Notes under the pieces: model-generated | Databases searched by the model: none | The model's input: the letters and a program-made list of their open reading frames with translations, nothing else | What the model was told of the DNA's origin: nothing | Source of the DNA: Peromyscus leucopus | Taxonomy: Eukaryota; Chordata; Mammalia; Rodentia; Cricetidae | DNA length: 64,000 bases | Assembly (NCBI RefSeq): GCF_004664715.2 | Contig: NC_051072.1 | Span: 38,998,142-39,062,141, forward strand | Reading direction: 5' to 3' | Made by a program: the position numbers and the translations under genes | Shown: positions 33,679 to 45,392 of the stretch, piece after piece | Numbering within the stretch: the first letter of the stretch is position 1 | Layout: each line of letters begins with the position of its first letter

Positions 33679-33722
33679 GTATTTATAAAAGTATTAAATT
33701 GTATTTATAAAAGTATTAAATT
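33679..33722. repeat. Perfect 22-bp tandem duplication
   Basis: 'gtatttataaaagtattaaa' plus TT occurs twice in a row without a difference, so it is recent compared with the L1 around it. Confidence 0.95.
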
Positions 33723-33929
33723 CAATTTCACGGCTAACAACTTAGTTGACAAATATACTAAAAACTGGACACAGAGTTATTCAAGCTCAAAGTGGCTCAT
33801 GGTATCATATATAGAAGTAAAAATGGAAATTATCCAAAATTCTTCAATAGAGCCAGACAGGTCATCACACATAACAGCACTGTGTACCAAATAATAAGAG
33901 ATAAAATGTTATTTCCACAGAAACTAATT

Positions 33930-34084
33930 AAAGAGTGAAGATATATTATTAAATTCAAAACAATTTAGGCAAATTAAAATTTGCAATATTCTCTATGAGA
34001 ATATAAAAGAGTCCAACATATATTTATTAATTTCAAAAGAATGTTAGACAAATTAAAATTTGCAATATTCTCTATCAGAATACA
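33930..34084. repeat. Two-copy tandem duplication of about 77 bp
   Basis: Units 33930-34005 and 34006-34084 both start AAAGAGT and both contain the 25-base identical core (33971-33995 and 34050-34074). The flanking parts differ at roughly one base in five. Confidence 0.8.
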
Positions 34085-34085
34085 C

Positions 34086-34765
34086 AAGAAACTGCTGACA
34101 CTTCATTCCAGATAGCCATGACCAGGCCATCAGTCAGCCTAGGAGGCATCTACAGGCATCTGCTAAAAGCGCTCTGCTCTCCCTGACACGTGCTGGATCC
34201 AGGATCTTTGAATACTCGAATGCCTAGAATCAGGAAGAACTGAAGATCGGTGCATATTTTCAAAGAAATGAGGATTCTAAAAGAGTTGTGGGTAACAGTG
34301 AGGGGAGGTAGAGAGGTCAACTGGTCCCAGTGTGCCAGGAGCTTCCCCAGTTTTAACAGAGAACATCCCACATCAGAGAGACTCCCTCCGATTAGCAGGT
34401 CACGGGGGCCTGCTTGTGGTGACCGCACAGGCTGAGAGTTTGTGCTTGGACAGTATGAGCTGTTCATTTTCCTGCCCTTCCTGGTTCGTCTGCCCAGAGG
34501 CTGGAGAGTCCTGGCAGTTTCCAGAACCCAGAGTCCTGATATTCCTTCCATTTGTGTCTCAGGCATAAGGATTTCTACACTTGCTATGCAAGTGTGACAT
34601 TTTGAATCAATATTTCTAAGCTTGGGCATTTTCTGGAGTCCGTGTCTTGTTTCATAGAACAAAAGAATCTTCTAGAAGAACTGAAAGGGGAGGAATTTGG
34701 ACGTGGTCAATGGTCGTGTCGAGTGGTATTGGAAAGCATAAAGATAATAAGTCTCAGAAGTTATA

Positions 34766-34767
<2 letters not shown>
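34086..34767. other. Unassigned; longest open frame of the window on the minus strand
   Basis: The minus-strand frame 34150-34662 (170 codons) has no recognised domain. Part of it (34315-34410) resembles an ancient DNA-transposon fragment. I do not call it a gene. Confidence 0.5.
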
Positions 34768-34822
<55 letters not shown>

Positions 34823-34988
34823 AGTACACATCATATGCATACAGAACTTGTAGAAACCAGAAGTGTTGGATCCCCTGAAGCTGGATATACAGGCAGTCAT
34901 GAAACACTAATATAGGTAGTAGGAACTAAACCCTGGTCTTGTGGAACACCAGCCAGTGCTCAGAAGCACTGAGCCATCTCTCTAGCCC
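34768..34988 (-). repeat. B2/B3-family SINE with (TG)n tail
   Basis: On the plus strand a (TG)26 run (34768-34819) is followed by 'ttggatcccctgaagctgga', 'tatacaggcagtcatgaaa' and 'agcactgagccatctctcta', the antisense B2/B3 order ending in the tRNA-like head. Confidence 0.8.
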
Positions 34989-34989
34989 C

Positions 34990-35322
34990 ATTCTTTTGAA
35001 GAGAGAGGATGTGCATCTGTGGATGTGGATGTGAGTATCCAGTGAAGTGCTTGTGAAGGCCAGAGGAAGATAGGACGAGGCCACCTGTTCTGCTCCGTCA
35101 TTCTCCACCTTATCCCTTTAGAGTCAGGATCTCTCCCTGGAGCTAGACTGGCAACCAGAAAGCCCCTGTGATTCTCCTGCCTCAGCTCCTCACAGCACTG
35201 AGGGGTGTGAATGTGTACAAGGCCAAGACTGGCTTTTTTATGTGGTACTGGGATCAAAACTTGGGTCCTCATAGTCATGCAGTGTTTCTCTTACTTACTG
35301 AGCCATCTTTGTACCAACACTC
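34990..35322 (-). repeat. RSINE1/B4-like SINE
   Basis: 'ttgtgaaggccagaggaaga', 'cttttagagtcaggatctct'-like sequence, 'attctcctgcctcagctcct' and 'cttactgagccatctttgta' follow the antisense RSINE1 composite. It abuts the previous SINE in the same orientation. Confidence 0.65.
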
Positions 35323-36848
35323 CACAGTTTCCTAAGACAAAGAAAAGCATCATGGTATGGATGGGCAGTAGTATTTATTAGAAAAAAATATGAAGTGGAT
35401 CTCTGAAATTAAGTTTGATTTGAAATGGATGGTCATGTAGGGGAAAGTTTCACCACCCCGAGGAGCTTCTGATTTGCAATCAATAATTTATGCTTCTGAT
35501 GTGCTCCATATGACCCAGGGTAGTCTAGGAGGAATCGCTGACTAACAGGAGAATTAAATTATTCCCAGTTGTAAATGTGCTGAAGTGTACAAGGTCCCTT
35601 GTCGGTCAGTTTATCAAGACCAAGAAGTCCCTCGGCATTCTCCTTGTTTACAGCATCCACAGCAAGAGGGAGCCACACTCTGGGGACATAGACTACCCCA
35701 CTTTCACCCCTGAAATGAGGTACAGTTTCAGACTCCAGCAGGGCATCAGAAACATGGCTATGAGTGCATGTGTTTTTGATGATGGTGTTGGTATTTATTT
35801 CATGTATATGCTCACACTAACCATTTACAGAAGGAAAAATCAAAGCCATTCCAGCTTGCTCACATTTTCCAAGACTTCCTACAGAAATGAAAGCCTCAAG
35901 TTATCTTAGAAGCCATCTAGCCTCTTACCTCTGAGTTTTTTGTCCATTTAGAGAGTGGGGGTGTTGTTATTTCCAAGGACACATCATCAGCTTTTCCCAA
36001 ATCTTATTTTCTCATAGCCCTCGGTACCACTTATTTATATGACTGATATTTTTTAAAAGTTTTATAGATGAATAAAATACAGTGCACTCATGAATCTGGT
36101 TATGTTAGAGAAGATAGGTTTAAAAAAAAAACAACTTACATGATGATATTCTAAGAGAAAAAATGGTGTATGAAGGATTTCTGAACATAAAGAGGAAAGA
36201 CTGAAACTCCTGAGAAATTCAGAACTTGCTATTTCAAGGGACAAAGAGATGCCCAATGGTTTCCATAAAAGGTTAGAAGGGAGCCTTCCAGCTGTGTGTG
36301 AAACCCTGGGGGAGCTTGCAAGCATCAAACTCCAGGCTGAATGAGAATGTCCTACAAGGAAGTACATGCACTTGGAGGAGGGGCCTAACATGCAAATGGC
36401 CCCAGACCGTGGAGGACCAAGGGAAGATGACCAGAAAGGAACTTTGGCAGTGTTAGTTCCTTGCCAAGTTTTCCACATAAGGTTCTCATAGGAGTACTAG
36501 AACATGGTGGCCATGTTTGCTACTTCATTCCGGAAGAGGAAAGAGGGGTAATGAAGCCTGCCTTGGACTCACCCACTATGTAAGGCCAGGTGTACAGAAC
36601 ACCAAAATCCCTGGTCACCTTACCACACCACTCTGTTTGTAGGTAAAGGGTAAAGACTTTTCATCTTTATCCTGAAAGCCCTCTAAGGTGATATCAGAAG
36701 ATCATTTTGGGGAGACCCTCTCTGGTAGTCATCTCTAATAGGGAGAATTGGGGGTTCCCCCGACAATAACCCAAGTATCTGCTGGCATGTGCAGCAGAGA
36801 CATTTAGTTTACCTAATTCTTGATGCTGCTCCATTCCCAGTTACGCTC
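35323..36848. other. Unassigned non-coding DNA
   Basis: No gene or clear repeat. Contains the short GC hairpin 'gggggttccccc' at 36750-36761. Frames of 110 and 138 codons have no domain features. Confidence 0.55.
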
Positions 36849-36853
36849 AAGCG

Positions 36854-36904
<51 letters not shown>

Positions 36905-37063
36905 CACACGCATGCGCAGATGACACACAGAGACGCACAGGCACAGATACATATATAGACACACACAGACACAGACACAGACACACACACAAATACACAC
37001 ACAGACACACTGGCATAGATACATACACAGACACACAGACACACCGACACACACTGACACACT
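36849..37063. repeat. (CA)n with long CA-rich degenerate extension
   Basis: A (CA)23 core (36857-36902) is followed by 'acgcatgcgc' and about 150 bases of ACAGACAC-type units. The Cys/Val-rich and Thr/His-rich frames across it are artefacts. The alternating purine-pyrimidine content favours Z-DNA. Confidence 0.95.
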
Positions 37064-38160
37064 CCTCTGAAAGGTAACCAAAGAAGGAGATAGATTTCAG
37101 AAACCCATCCCACTTCAAGGGGAGTGGGCTAGGTAAGAGGCATGAGAGTAAAACAGAGAGAAGCATGATGAAAGAGGATACAGATGCTGACCCACGTGTG
37201 TGGCCAGGCTAGCCAGGAGGCTGCAGTTCTTCACAAGGGCAGTAACTAGGGATGGCGGGGCATGTGAAGCAGTTTCGACTTGCACTGGTCTAATTACTAC
37301 AGAGGGCTACACCTCTGTCGGAGGAGCCTCTTGCTTTAAAGGCTTGAGCTGATGCTGGAGCTAAGAGCTCTCCGGAGCTGCATATCTCCATGTGGCTATA
37401 AATTTCAGTCAAGCCGTGTCCTGCAAATTGGATCTAATTAAAGAACTCCGGAAAGGGGGAGGGTAGGTTTGTATATGTGTTCAGACGGAGGAGTTAAACC
37501 GCATTTGCTTCTCCAACCGAAAGTATGTCGGTCACCGTAATCCCTTCTTGAGGTTGAAACACACTTGCAGTCTTCGTTCATTTGGCACAAACACATGCGG
37601 TACTCGGAGTCATTAAAACAGGGACTATCTTGTTGCAAATTCCAGTTTAAAAAAAAAAAAAAGGCTAGAGAATAGTTTTTGAGGACATTTGGGGGTGGGG
37701 AATGTTTCAAAGAAGGTTTTCCTGCTTAATCTTTCCTCAGAGCAATGAGGATCTGTATCCTGGTAGGTACTTGTGTTTCTATCAGAAGGTCAAGGTTCTG
37801 AGATGGCAAGCAAACACTGTTATCATAAAGATATGGGGCTGGTAACTGGAAGAAAAGTGCCATTCCTATATGTGGTTGTTAGAAAAGGTTAAGGCACATT
37901 TCACCCCTGGGTCAAGGAGATAGTCTTTGAAGTTGCGAAAGTCTGGCTAGCCTCATGAGAGTGTTCCACAGCTGGTACCATATGTAACTATACATGTTCC
38001 ACTTGGAAAATTAGAAGCAGCATCTGTCTTTAGGGCGTGAAAGAAGTTCACTAAACTCTAAATGGAATGTTACTTATGTAGCAAGAGGAAAGATATGACA
38101 GTGTCAGCATTTCCAGGAGAGAAAATGTAGCTGGTAGACTAAAAAGAAAGCGCAGTTAGT
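37064..38160. other. Unassigned, with candidate conserved element 37250-37450
   Basis: The non-repetitive part 37250-37450 is rich in homeodomain-type TAAT sites ('ggtctaattacta', 'ggatctaattaaag') and an A/T core (CTATAAATTT). Such clustering is common in vertebrate enhancers, but this is suggestion only. The remainder shows nothing recognisable. Confidence 0.35.
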
Positions 38161-38164
38161 GATT

Positions 38165-38326
38165 GTTTTACTTTATTTTGTATCCCTGGCTGAACTCAAA
38201 ACACTATGCAGTGGAGGAAAATCTTGAACTTCTGACCCTCCTGTTTCCACAGTGTATCATCATGCGTAGTTTATATGTGCTGGGGATCAAACCAAGCATT
38301 GGATCAACTAACCTATAGCCCCAGTT
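38165..38326 (-). repeat. B4 SINE (B1 plus ID halves)
   Basis: Plus strand: a B1-like antisense half ('gtatccctggctgaactcaa', 'cttctgaccctcctg') followed by the ID-like half ('tgtgctggggatcaaacca', 'aactaacctatagccccag'). Confidence 0.65.
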
Positions 38327-38682
38327 TTTAATTCCTAAGAAAATATGCTATAAATTTGTCATATGGTGGTTTATAACTAAATGTGCATTTGTCTATGAAA
38401 CAAACACCCTTCAGATAGCAATTTATGTCACCATCTAAATCTTTCAGAGTTTTTCTTACAGTCAACCTCCTTGTTCAAATTAATTATTAAGAGTCTCAGG
38501 CTATTCATCACTAGGGCCATCTTAATATTTATTGACGACGTGTGTGTTTCAACAATAAGACCCAGAGAAATTGATTTTTTTTCCAAGTTTACGTAGTCTG
38601 TTTATGCACAAAGTCAAGGCTGTGCAAAAATGTAGGGCTCTCTTAGTGTTTTGAGACTATAAGGAAGTTCCTGAGAGGCCTT

Positions 38683-38770
38683 TCTTGGTTTAGGGGTGGG
38701 TCTTGGTTTAGGGGGCAGGGTGGAGCGCACTGGGGAGGGGTCCTATCGGGGTGTGTGTGTGTGGGGGGGT
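38683..38770. repeat. 18-bp tandem pair and G-rich tract
   Basis: 'tcttggtttaggggtggg' (38683-38700) is repeated at 38701-38718 with few changes. More G-runs continue to 38769 and meet the G-quadruplex pattern. Confidence 0.75.
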
Positions 38771-39858
38771 AGGCTGTCATTCTTTACCTTAAATCAGTTG
38801 TGCTGCTGAGACTTATGTACTGACATGAATGTGGATTTTAAAGAAGACATCTTTTGAGGTATAGGATGTTAAAAATCCCATATGGTGGGCCATCCTAAGG
38901 TGATGGATGGGTGTGTGGAAGAGATATTCTTGATAGCCATGGACACACACTATTTATTCCAGGCCAGATCTATGTGCCACTCATCATGTGGTTTTCCAAA
39001 GCATCTAATTCAGTGTACTACCCAGGACTCTCTATAGGCAATTGGGCCTGAAGTTGTTTCTGTCTTCAGAGGCTCCTGAAAATGGGTTTGGCTAACCTGT
39101 GTTCACCACTAAGATATCTGATATGGTTAACTTCTGTTTTCTTACACTCTGGTGGCTTCTCCCAGACTCACCTATTCCCAGACTGGAGACATGCTATTAC
39201 AACCAAGCCCCAATCTGTTGTGTCGGTAGAGCTGAGAAATCCAGGGAAGTGAATGACTGAATGAAATTAGACTACCAACAGCTGCCGGGAAAGACAAAGA
39301 GATGCAAGAGGAGGAAAATTACAAGGATGAGCTGCAGAAATCATTACAATGAAACTATCTTGTGTAGAATGAACCTAAGGCTGGTTTCTGGGTCAGAAGT
39401 TTTCAGAACTTTTCCCTGAAGTTCTTGGGGGACCCAGAAGAAATGTTGTTTTTTCTCACCCAATTGAGAATTAATAATGGTCACAACATAAACATTGGGC
39501 TGTCTGGAGACTGGGAAGGAATATACGGGGCATTTGACGATACGTTATAATGTTTGCTTTCTCAGTAACTGGTTCTATAAGGTGCCAAGTTGGTTTTCTT
39601 CTGCTTTCTTTCATGTCCTCACCACCCGCTGCCACCCCTCCCCCACGCCTCCTTCATTTCCTTCAATACACTCAGGGATGCTCAGTCATGTTTTATCTTC
39701 ATTCATATACAAGCTCCAGTCGGGGTGGCTGGCTTTTACAGTAAGAGTCCTCCTTGAAAGAAACTGAAGTGGAATGTCACCATGAATAAATCAACCCAAG
39801 GATCAAGTGGCTGTGGAGCATGGGCAGAGAAATTGATTTCGCCTAGGGATTAAGAGGC
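38771..39858. other. Unassigned non-coding DNA
   Basis: Nothing recognised. Confidence 0.6.
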
Positions 39859-40075
39859 TATCAAGTCAACCTGACCCAGCCTGGACTCCAGCTGCATCAT
39901 TTACTGTGCGTGTCCTTGGGTTAGTTAATTAAGGTAAACCACATGCCTTCTTATTAAAATAGGGATGATGTGATCTCCAGGCTTGATTGTGCAGATTAAA
40001 TAATAGTGTGTACCTAAAAAGCTTTGACGGTACTTAGGCCATAGCAAGAACTCCATAAATATTGTAATTAGCATG
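39859..40075 (+). repeat. MIR SINE
   Basis: 'cctggactccagctgcatca', 'tccttgggttagttaattaa', 'taaaatagggatgatgtga' and 'aactccataaatattgtaat' follow the MIR consensus from head to tail. Confidence 0.75.
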
Positions 40076-41410
40076 GTGTTGGAAAACATAATATCTCCAA
40101 CTGCTCACATCATTGCAAACTGATAAAGCAAAGGACATTCCAATATCCTACCTAATTAAGCAAATAAGTATTCAAACAATAATTTAATTCGTTTGCTTCC
40201 AGGGTTGTTTGTGTCTCGTTCAAATCACATTTGGTAAAACATATTTGTGGCCCCAGAAGACAAGCCTCTAGACTTAGGTCTTTGAACCAATAATGAATTG
40301 GCAGACTCTGGCCTGTGATGTAGTCTAAAGCAGCAACCCCACGGGGTCAGTATTGGTTCCTTGCTTGCCTGGAGACACAGCCCCATCTCAGCAGTGGTAC
40401 CAAAGCAGAACGTATGAAGCCAACCCCCTTCACAATCACGTCATCACTTTATCCACTTATAGATGCTTTAAAGATCACCAATACAGGAAAACCGAAGTAC
40501 CATAGGGACTTTCTCTCTGCCTTATAAAGGAGAACACTTTCCCTTCTTTATTCATTTAATTTTCTATTACAAATCAGAAAAAAAAAATTCTACTCTTTGA
40601 CCTTAACTAAGGCAGTGTGTGCGGTGTAGGTCAGGAGATGGGAATGCTGGCCACTGACTTCCTTGAGAACTAAGACAGGCTTCCACCTCACTTTCCTCAG
40701 TTCCAAAGGGGATCCTGCCTTGCTTAGCCGTCAGCTCCTTTCCAGTCCTCATGGCCTATTATTTAATATTAGGGGACGTCTCCACAAGAACTAAAAGGCA
40801 ATAAGTGGTATATTCAGAGACGAGAAAATGAGATATGTAAGTAATGGGTATAAACGGTTCTGGAAAGCGTAGCAAATACATTAATCAATGCTATTCTATA
40901 GAGTGTAGAGTAAGAAAAAAAAGGGAAGTGGGGTTCTTGAATACTAATCTTTATATTGCAGCTATCTAAATCAGCTTCCTAGCTGACAGGTCGCATAGAA
41001 GAGGGATTTGGATATGCTGAGCAGGAGTTGTTGAGAGCTGACATAATGTGCATGTTTACATGGAAGTACCATGCAGTAACAGTTTGGGTTCAGGCTGAAA
41101 AGAAAGATACGAGGAAGAAAACTTACATATATAGTAAAAAGCACTTACAAATTATATAGGCTTCATATGAAGGCAAAACTCCAGCCCAGTCCAGTGGACT
41201 ACCCTGGGCTCATGTCTTAAATGGTTTCCAAGTTTAACCCAGATCTCTGGCTTTCCTTCTTGCAATCACCCTCCCCCCTTTTTTAAACAGTTTAAGCACC
41301 CTTACCCAGAGGTACTTTCAGTTCTTGTTGCTTTATAGATACCCTTGGTCTTTCAAAGAGATGTTAAGGGTGTTGGTTGCTTTTGGTGGTGGTCTGTGTA
41401 TGTGCTTGTG
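40076..41410. other. Unassigned non-coding DNA
   Basis: Nothing recognised. Short A-runs only. Confidence 0.6.
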
Positions 41411-41543
41411 TTTGAGAAAGGGTGTCCTGTGTAGATCAGGTTGGCTTCAAACACTACATAACCCAGGCAGGTCTCCAATTCATGGTGGCGGGCAGTTCTG
41501 CCTCAGCCTCCTAGTAATGGTGTGTGATCGTCATCACACCTGG
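41411..41543 (-). repeat. B1-like SINE
   Basis: Plus strand: 'tgtgtagatcaggttggctt', 'cactacataacccaggcagg', 'ctgcctcagcctcctagtaa' and 'gtcatcacacctgg', the antisense B1/proto-B1 order. Confidence 0.7.
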
Positions 41544-41877
41544 AAAGATATTATCAAGATCAACATATTGCATCCATTAAATATAACTTAGAAAATGTGT
41601 AAAATGTATTTTTTCTTTAAAAAACCAAAGAAGATTAACAACGGGCAAACATAGCATATGGCTATTTCCAAGGAAAGATGTATTTGAATGCTCTGTGTGT
41701 TTCAGGCACTCTCTGTCCACCTGAATTGGTCCCTGTAATGAGACATGATTATCCCATCTCCCTTCACAGTCCTGGAAGCAAGACTCCTGGAGGTCCAGTG
41801 GTTTTCCTGACTCTTCCAGGTCAGTAAGCTGACACAGGTGGAGGATGAAGCCTGGACTTGCTGACTCCAAGTGTGTA

Positions 41878-41955
41878 CCTGCAGCATCCTTTCTCACCTA
41901 CAGCATCCTTTCTCACTGGCCACATCCTTTCTCACCTGCAGCATCCTTTTTCTCA
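41878..41955. repeat. 19-bp minisatellite, four copies
   Basis: Units of 'cctgcagcatcctttctca' at 41878, 41897, 41916 and 41935. The third has 'ctggccac', and the fourth is two bases longer. Confidence 0.95.
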
Positions 41956-43389
41956 CCCCTCTCTAGAATTCATGGACAGGCAGGAGGAAATGTTGGACAC
42001 TTCTTACCTCTGGCATTTAGATATTAAGAGAAAATTAATTTTTGAGCTTTATTTACCAGACTGGGTTACTAAAACTTTATATCTATCTTCTCATATAAAC
42101 TTTTAAAGAAATCAAATTCCAAGGGATGAATTAAAAATTAAAATTTTAATTAATATTAAAATTTTACCTTTGCCTTCAATGGATATAAAAGCCCTTTCTG
42201 GAGATCTGGATTAAGCAAAAGAAACACTACCCCAGAGATGCGAAGAGTATCATTGACTACACCTCTCTGACTTTGCTGCCATGGCAGAGATTCTGTATCT
42301 CATATTATCGCGTTCCGGTTGAAAGCTGATTATTTCATGGGCATAATTCTGTGTCCAGAAAATCATGTGGCATTTCAAATGTATATAAATATTTTTGCAA
42401 ATAGTTAACAGAAATACAATATATGGATTTAAAAACAAATTTACCAAGTTAATGACTCCAGTTCTTATTTTTGTTAAACTGGAATAAATGAACACAACTA
42501 GAAGAAACGTCTTTGTTTCCCTCAATAAATATATTACAAAATATGACCTTAGTCATATTTAGATTAAACACCTCCCTATTTTAAATACGGTGGCAGAATA
42601 TAATTGCCCCCACTTGCATAAAATATGTTTATGCAATGCTCAAGACGTTACTATCAATTGACTTTCTCTGGGACATGTTTTAAATTTGGAAACTTGAAAA
42701 TCTAGTATCTGTTCAAAAATTTACAATTCCAGGAAAGCTGTGGGCATGGGTGGTCATCACTATAGGCCTGGCCAGATGGGGTGTGGCACTTCTAGAGGTG
42801 CTGGGGAGAGCCGTTTCTTGATGTCAGTCAACGAGTTAGTTGCTTCCTCGAGAACAGCAAGCAGGCTGATGCACTGTCTTCCAAACCAGATCGCTTAGTC
42901 CGGTGCAAATCATTCCAAAGGCTTCCATACTTTCAAACTGGATTTGAAGAGTCTCCCCATTCAGATTCTGTGCAGAGCACTGGCTGACAGAGACTGATAA
43001 TATAATTGGGCGAGGCTCCCCACAGAGAAACTGCAGAAAACACATTGCCCAGTGCTTTATTTCCAGAGTTAAAATTTACCTTAATAAAATCAACAGAAAT
43101 ACTGAAAAGAGTGTATTCAACCTAGATATAATGCTCTCCTCAGACCTCTTTCAGATTTGTGACCTATATAACTTGAAGGGATAAAAAAACGTTAAGAGTC
43201 CCATGCAAATGTTAAAAGCAAGTATCTGTAAATTTTCAGTATATACTTCTTAAAATAAAAAGGCCCACATTCCCCCCTCTCCACGCCTCTCTCTCCACAA
43301 ATATAGTTTAGGGTAAAAGACAAAAAACATTTGAAATGTGGGGAAAAATGAAAAGTTGTGAAGAAATACTTGTAAGAGGGGTTGGGAAA
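41956..43389. other. Unassigned non-coding DNA
   Basis: Nothing recognised except an AT hairpin (42140-42165, stem 'aaaatttta' / 'taaaatttt'). Confidence 0.6.
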
Positions 43390-43720
43390 ATTTTCCGTGG
43401 GCAAAATGTTTGCTGCTTGTGTAGCACAAATATGAGGGCCTGAGTTCGAATCCTCACATATGTGTAAAAGCCTGATAGGGCGGTGTGCTTCTGCAGCCCC
43501 AGTACTGGGGGCAGACCTACACAGATTCTGGGGTTTGCTGGCTTACCAGGCCAGCTGAAACAGTGTGCTCTAGTCCCAGTGAGACACTCTGTCTCAAAAA
43601 GTCAGGCGAGCAGTGCTAGAAAAAGATGTCAGAAGCTGAACTCTGGCCTCGACATATGCATTTACAGGGAGAGCTCCGCATGTACCCATGTCCACACAAT
43701 ACGCATATGATACACACAAA
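43390..43720 (+). repeat. RSINE1-like (B4-superfamily) SINE
   Basis: The tRNA-like head includes the box B block 'gagttcgaatcctc' (43442-43455). The middle has 'gggcggtgtgcttctgcagc' and 'gtgagacactctgtctcaaa'. The tail has 'gaactctggcctcgacata' then CA-rich DNA. This is the RSINE1 composite in sense. Confidence 0.75.
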
Positions 43721-43729
43721 ATCATATAT

Positions 43730-43779
43730 ATGTATGTATATTGAGTATGTATGTATATTGAGTATGTATGTACTTGAGT
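43730..43779. repeat. 17-bp tandem repeat, three copies
   Basis: 'atgtatgtatattgagt' at 43730 and 43747, and a 16-base third copy at 43764, directly after the SINE tail. Confidence 0.9.
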
Positions 43780-44163
43780 CAGTGGAGACCAGACCAAAAA
43801 ATTAAGCAAAAATTTCAAACAAACTTTATGTCTAAAATGGATCTGATTCAGAACACAACACTGTGGGTCAGAGCCCCTTGAACTCCATACATTGAGTTGG
43901 CAATGGAGTGACTACATTGGCCCACCTGGAAATGTGCTGTGAGTGACAGACAAGCTCACTTTGAATTTGACCCACAAGATAAGGTGACACCCTTTAAACT
44001 TCTGCTCTTTATCTCTTCTCTGAAAATGGTACTTAGCGTTTCTTCAGGGCCTGCTTAGACTCCCCAACTCTTAATTGGATGTATATCTATGTACAGTGTC
44101 TGAAGGAGAGCTTTGGTAATTATGTGCCTTGCTGTCTTGTTTACATTTATTTAGTGGTGTTGT

Positions 44164-44164
<1 letters not shown>
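43780..44164. other. Unassigned non-coding DNA
   Basis: Nothing recognised. Confidence 0.55.

Positions 44165-44246
<82 letters not shown>
44165..44246. repeat. (TG)n(GA)n compound microsatellite
   Basis: Twenty TG units (44165-44204) change directly into about 21 GA units (44205-44246). Confidence 0.99.
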
Positions 44247-44248
<2 letters not shown>

Positions 44249-44350
44249 AGAAGACAACTTTCAGGAGTTGGTTCTTTCATTCCACCATGTGGGTCCTGGG
44301 ATTGAGGTTTGATGACAAGAATTTTACCTACCTAGCCATCTCCCCAACCC
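44247..44350 (-). repeat. tRNA-derived SINE fragment
   Basis: 'agaagacaactttcaggagt', 'tccaccatgtgggtcctggg' and 'ctacctagccatctccccaa' are the antisense head of a rodent tRNA-derived SINE (B2/B4 superfamily). The compound microsatellite is its tail. Confidence 0.65.
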
Positions 44351-45197
44351 TAACATCTGTGTTTTAAATACATGTTCATTTGTTAAACTTTTTTTCTATT
44401 AAAGTCCAGAGAATTTTGAGACTTGATTATGTTCTTCTTGTTGCTGTTTTTCAGATAAAGCTCTAGCATCTGGGTATCTTAATATCCCTACACACTGTTG
44501 GGTTGCCATGAGATTTCTTTCCCGAACCCAGTGGCCATTTGCCTCATTTCTAGCTGAGTGATTTTCTGCTTTTCCATAGAGGAATGAATTGGTACTCAGG
44601 CCTGAAGTCTTTATTTCGTGATTCTCCACCAGCCTTTACCCAAATCCTCAAATTGCTGACTTTTGCCTTGATAGGATTTGGTGACCTTGTTTTACTTGAA
44701 GTAGAGGAGAAAAATAATCTTTGGGAAGTAGAAAAGAAATATACATATAGGACTCCACTTTGAACTTGAGGAGGCCTTCTTTTTTTCCATTTTGACTCAG
44801 ACTCCTGAAACCCCACTTCAACCCTCAATTTCTTGTTTGCCTTCTCTAAGCTTTAGTGGCCTTATTCCCATTCCGGACAATAGACCCTTACCTCGCACCC
44901 TGGGAGAAAGCACAAGATTACAGCAGATAGAAAGTCCTGCCTATGACCTGGCATGGTAAGCCCCTAAGACACGCTATTTGTAATTATGGCAACTGGTTAT
45001 TGACTATATTGTACAAATATTCTGTTCCCCTAAAATAAGCCTTTTATCGGTGAGGACTTTGAAAAGAACTCCATAAATAACAGGGTATTCTGTGGGCTAT
45101 TATAAAGATAAAAATATATTGGTAAAAAAAATCACTTAGCAAACCAAATGCCTGTATGAGTGGGTATATACATATAAGCATATAGGTATTTTTAAAG
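44351..45197. other. Unassigned non-coding DNA
   Basis: Nothing recognised. Confidence 0.6.
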
Positions 45198-45392
45198 TGG
45201 AGCATTAGTCCCAGGGGCTTTGTACATGCTAGGCAAGTACTCTCACACTGAGATACATTCCCAAACTCTTGCTTTTTTGAGACAAGATCTCACTACAGAG
45301 CTCTAGCCAACCTTGACCTCTCAGTCTTTCTGCCTCAGCCTCCAGAGTGCTGGAGTTACAGACATGTACCACCATATCCAGCCACACACACA
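45198..45392 (-). repeat. B4 SINE (ID plus B1 halves)
   Basis: Plus strand: ID-like half 'ctttgtacatgctaggcaag', 'cacactgagatacattccca', then B1-like half 'gagacaagatctcactacag', 'tctgcctcagcctccagag', 'gacatgtaccaccatatcc'. The order is ID then B1, the reverse of the copy at 38165, so the dimer composition differs or the parts are separate insertions. Confidence 0.75.

Larger units (their letters stand above)
33590..34085 (+). mobile_element. Ancient L1 (L1M-type) 3' end with local duplications
   Basis: 'tttgagaagacagcttggca' and 'aaatggaaattatccaaaat' fit the distal ORF2/3' end of old L1 elements. Inside it are a perfect 22-bp tandem duplication (33679-33722) and a 76-79 bp tandem duplication (33930-34084). 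Confidence 0.55.

Noticed and set aside
34150..34662. Longest open frame of the window (170 codons, minus strand)
   Set aside because: No domain, no splice or promoter context, and part of it overlaps an ancient repeat-like stretch. A frame of this length can arise by chance in 64 kb.
36809..37166. Several Cys/Val-rich and Thr/His-rich frames
   Set aside because: They are translations of the CA-rich repeat.
41878..41955. CRISPR-like direct repeats
   Set aside because: Units are head-to-tail without spacers and the genome is a mammal. It is a minisatellite.
43440..43456. tRNA-like box B
   Set aside because: It belongs to the tRNA-derived head of an RSINE1-like SINE, not to a tRNA gene.
45198..45392. 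Exonisation of the B4 SINE
   Set aside because: No flanking donor and acceptor pair of convincing quality, and no open frame.
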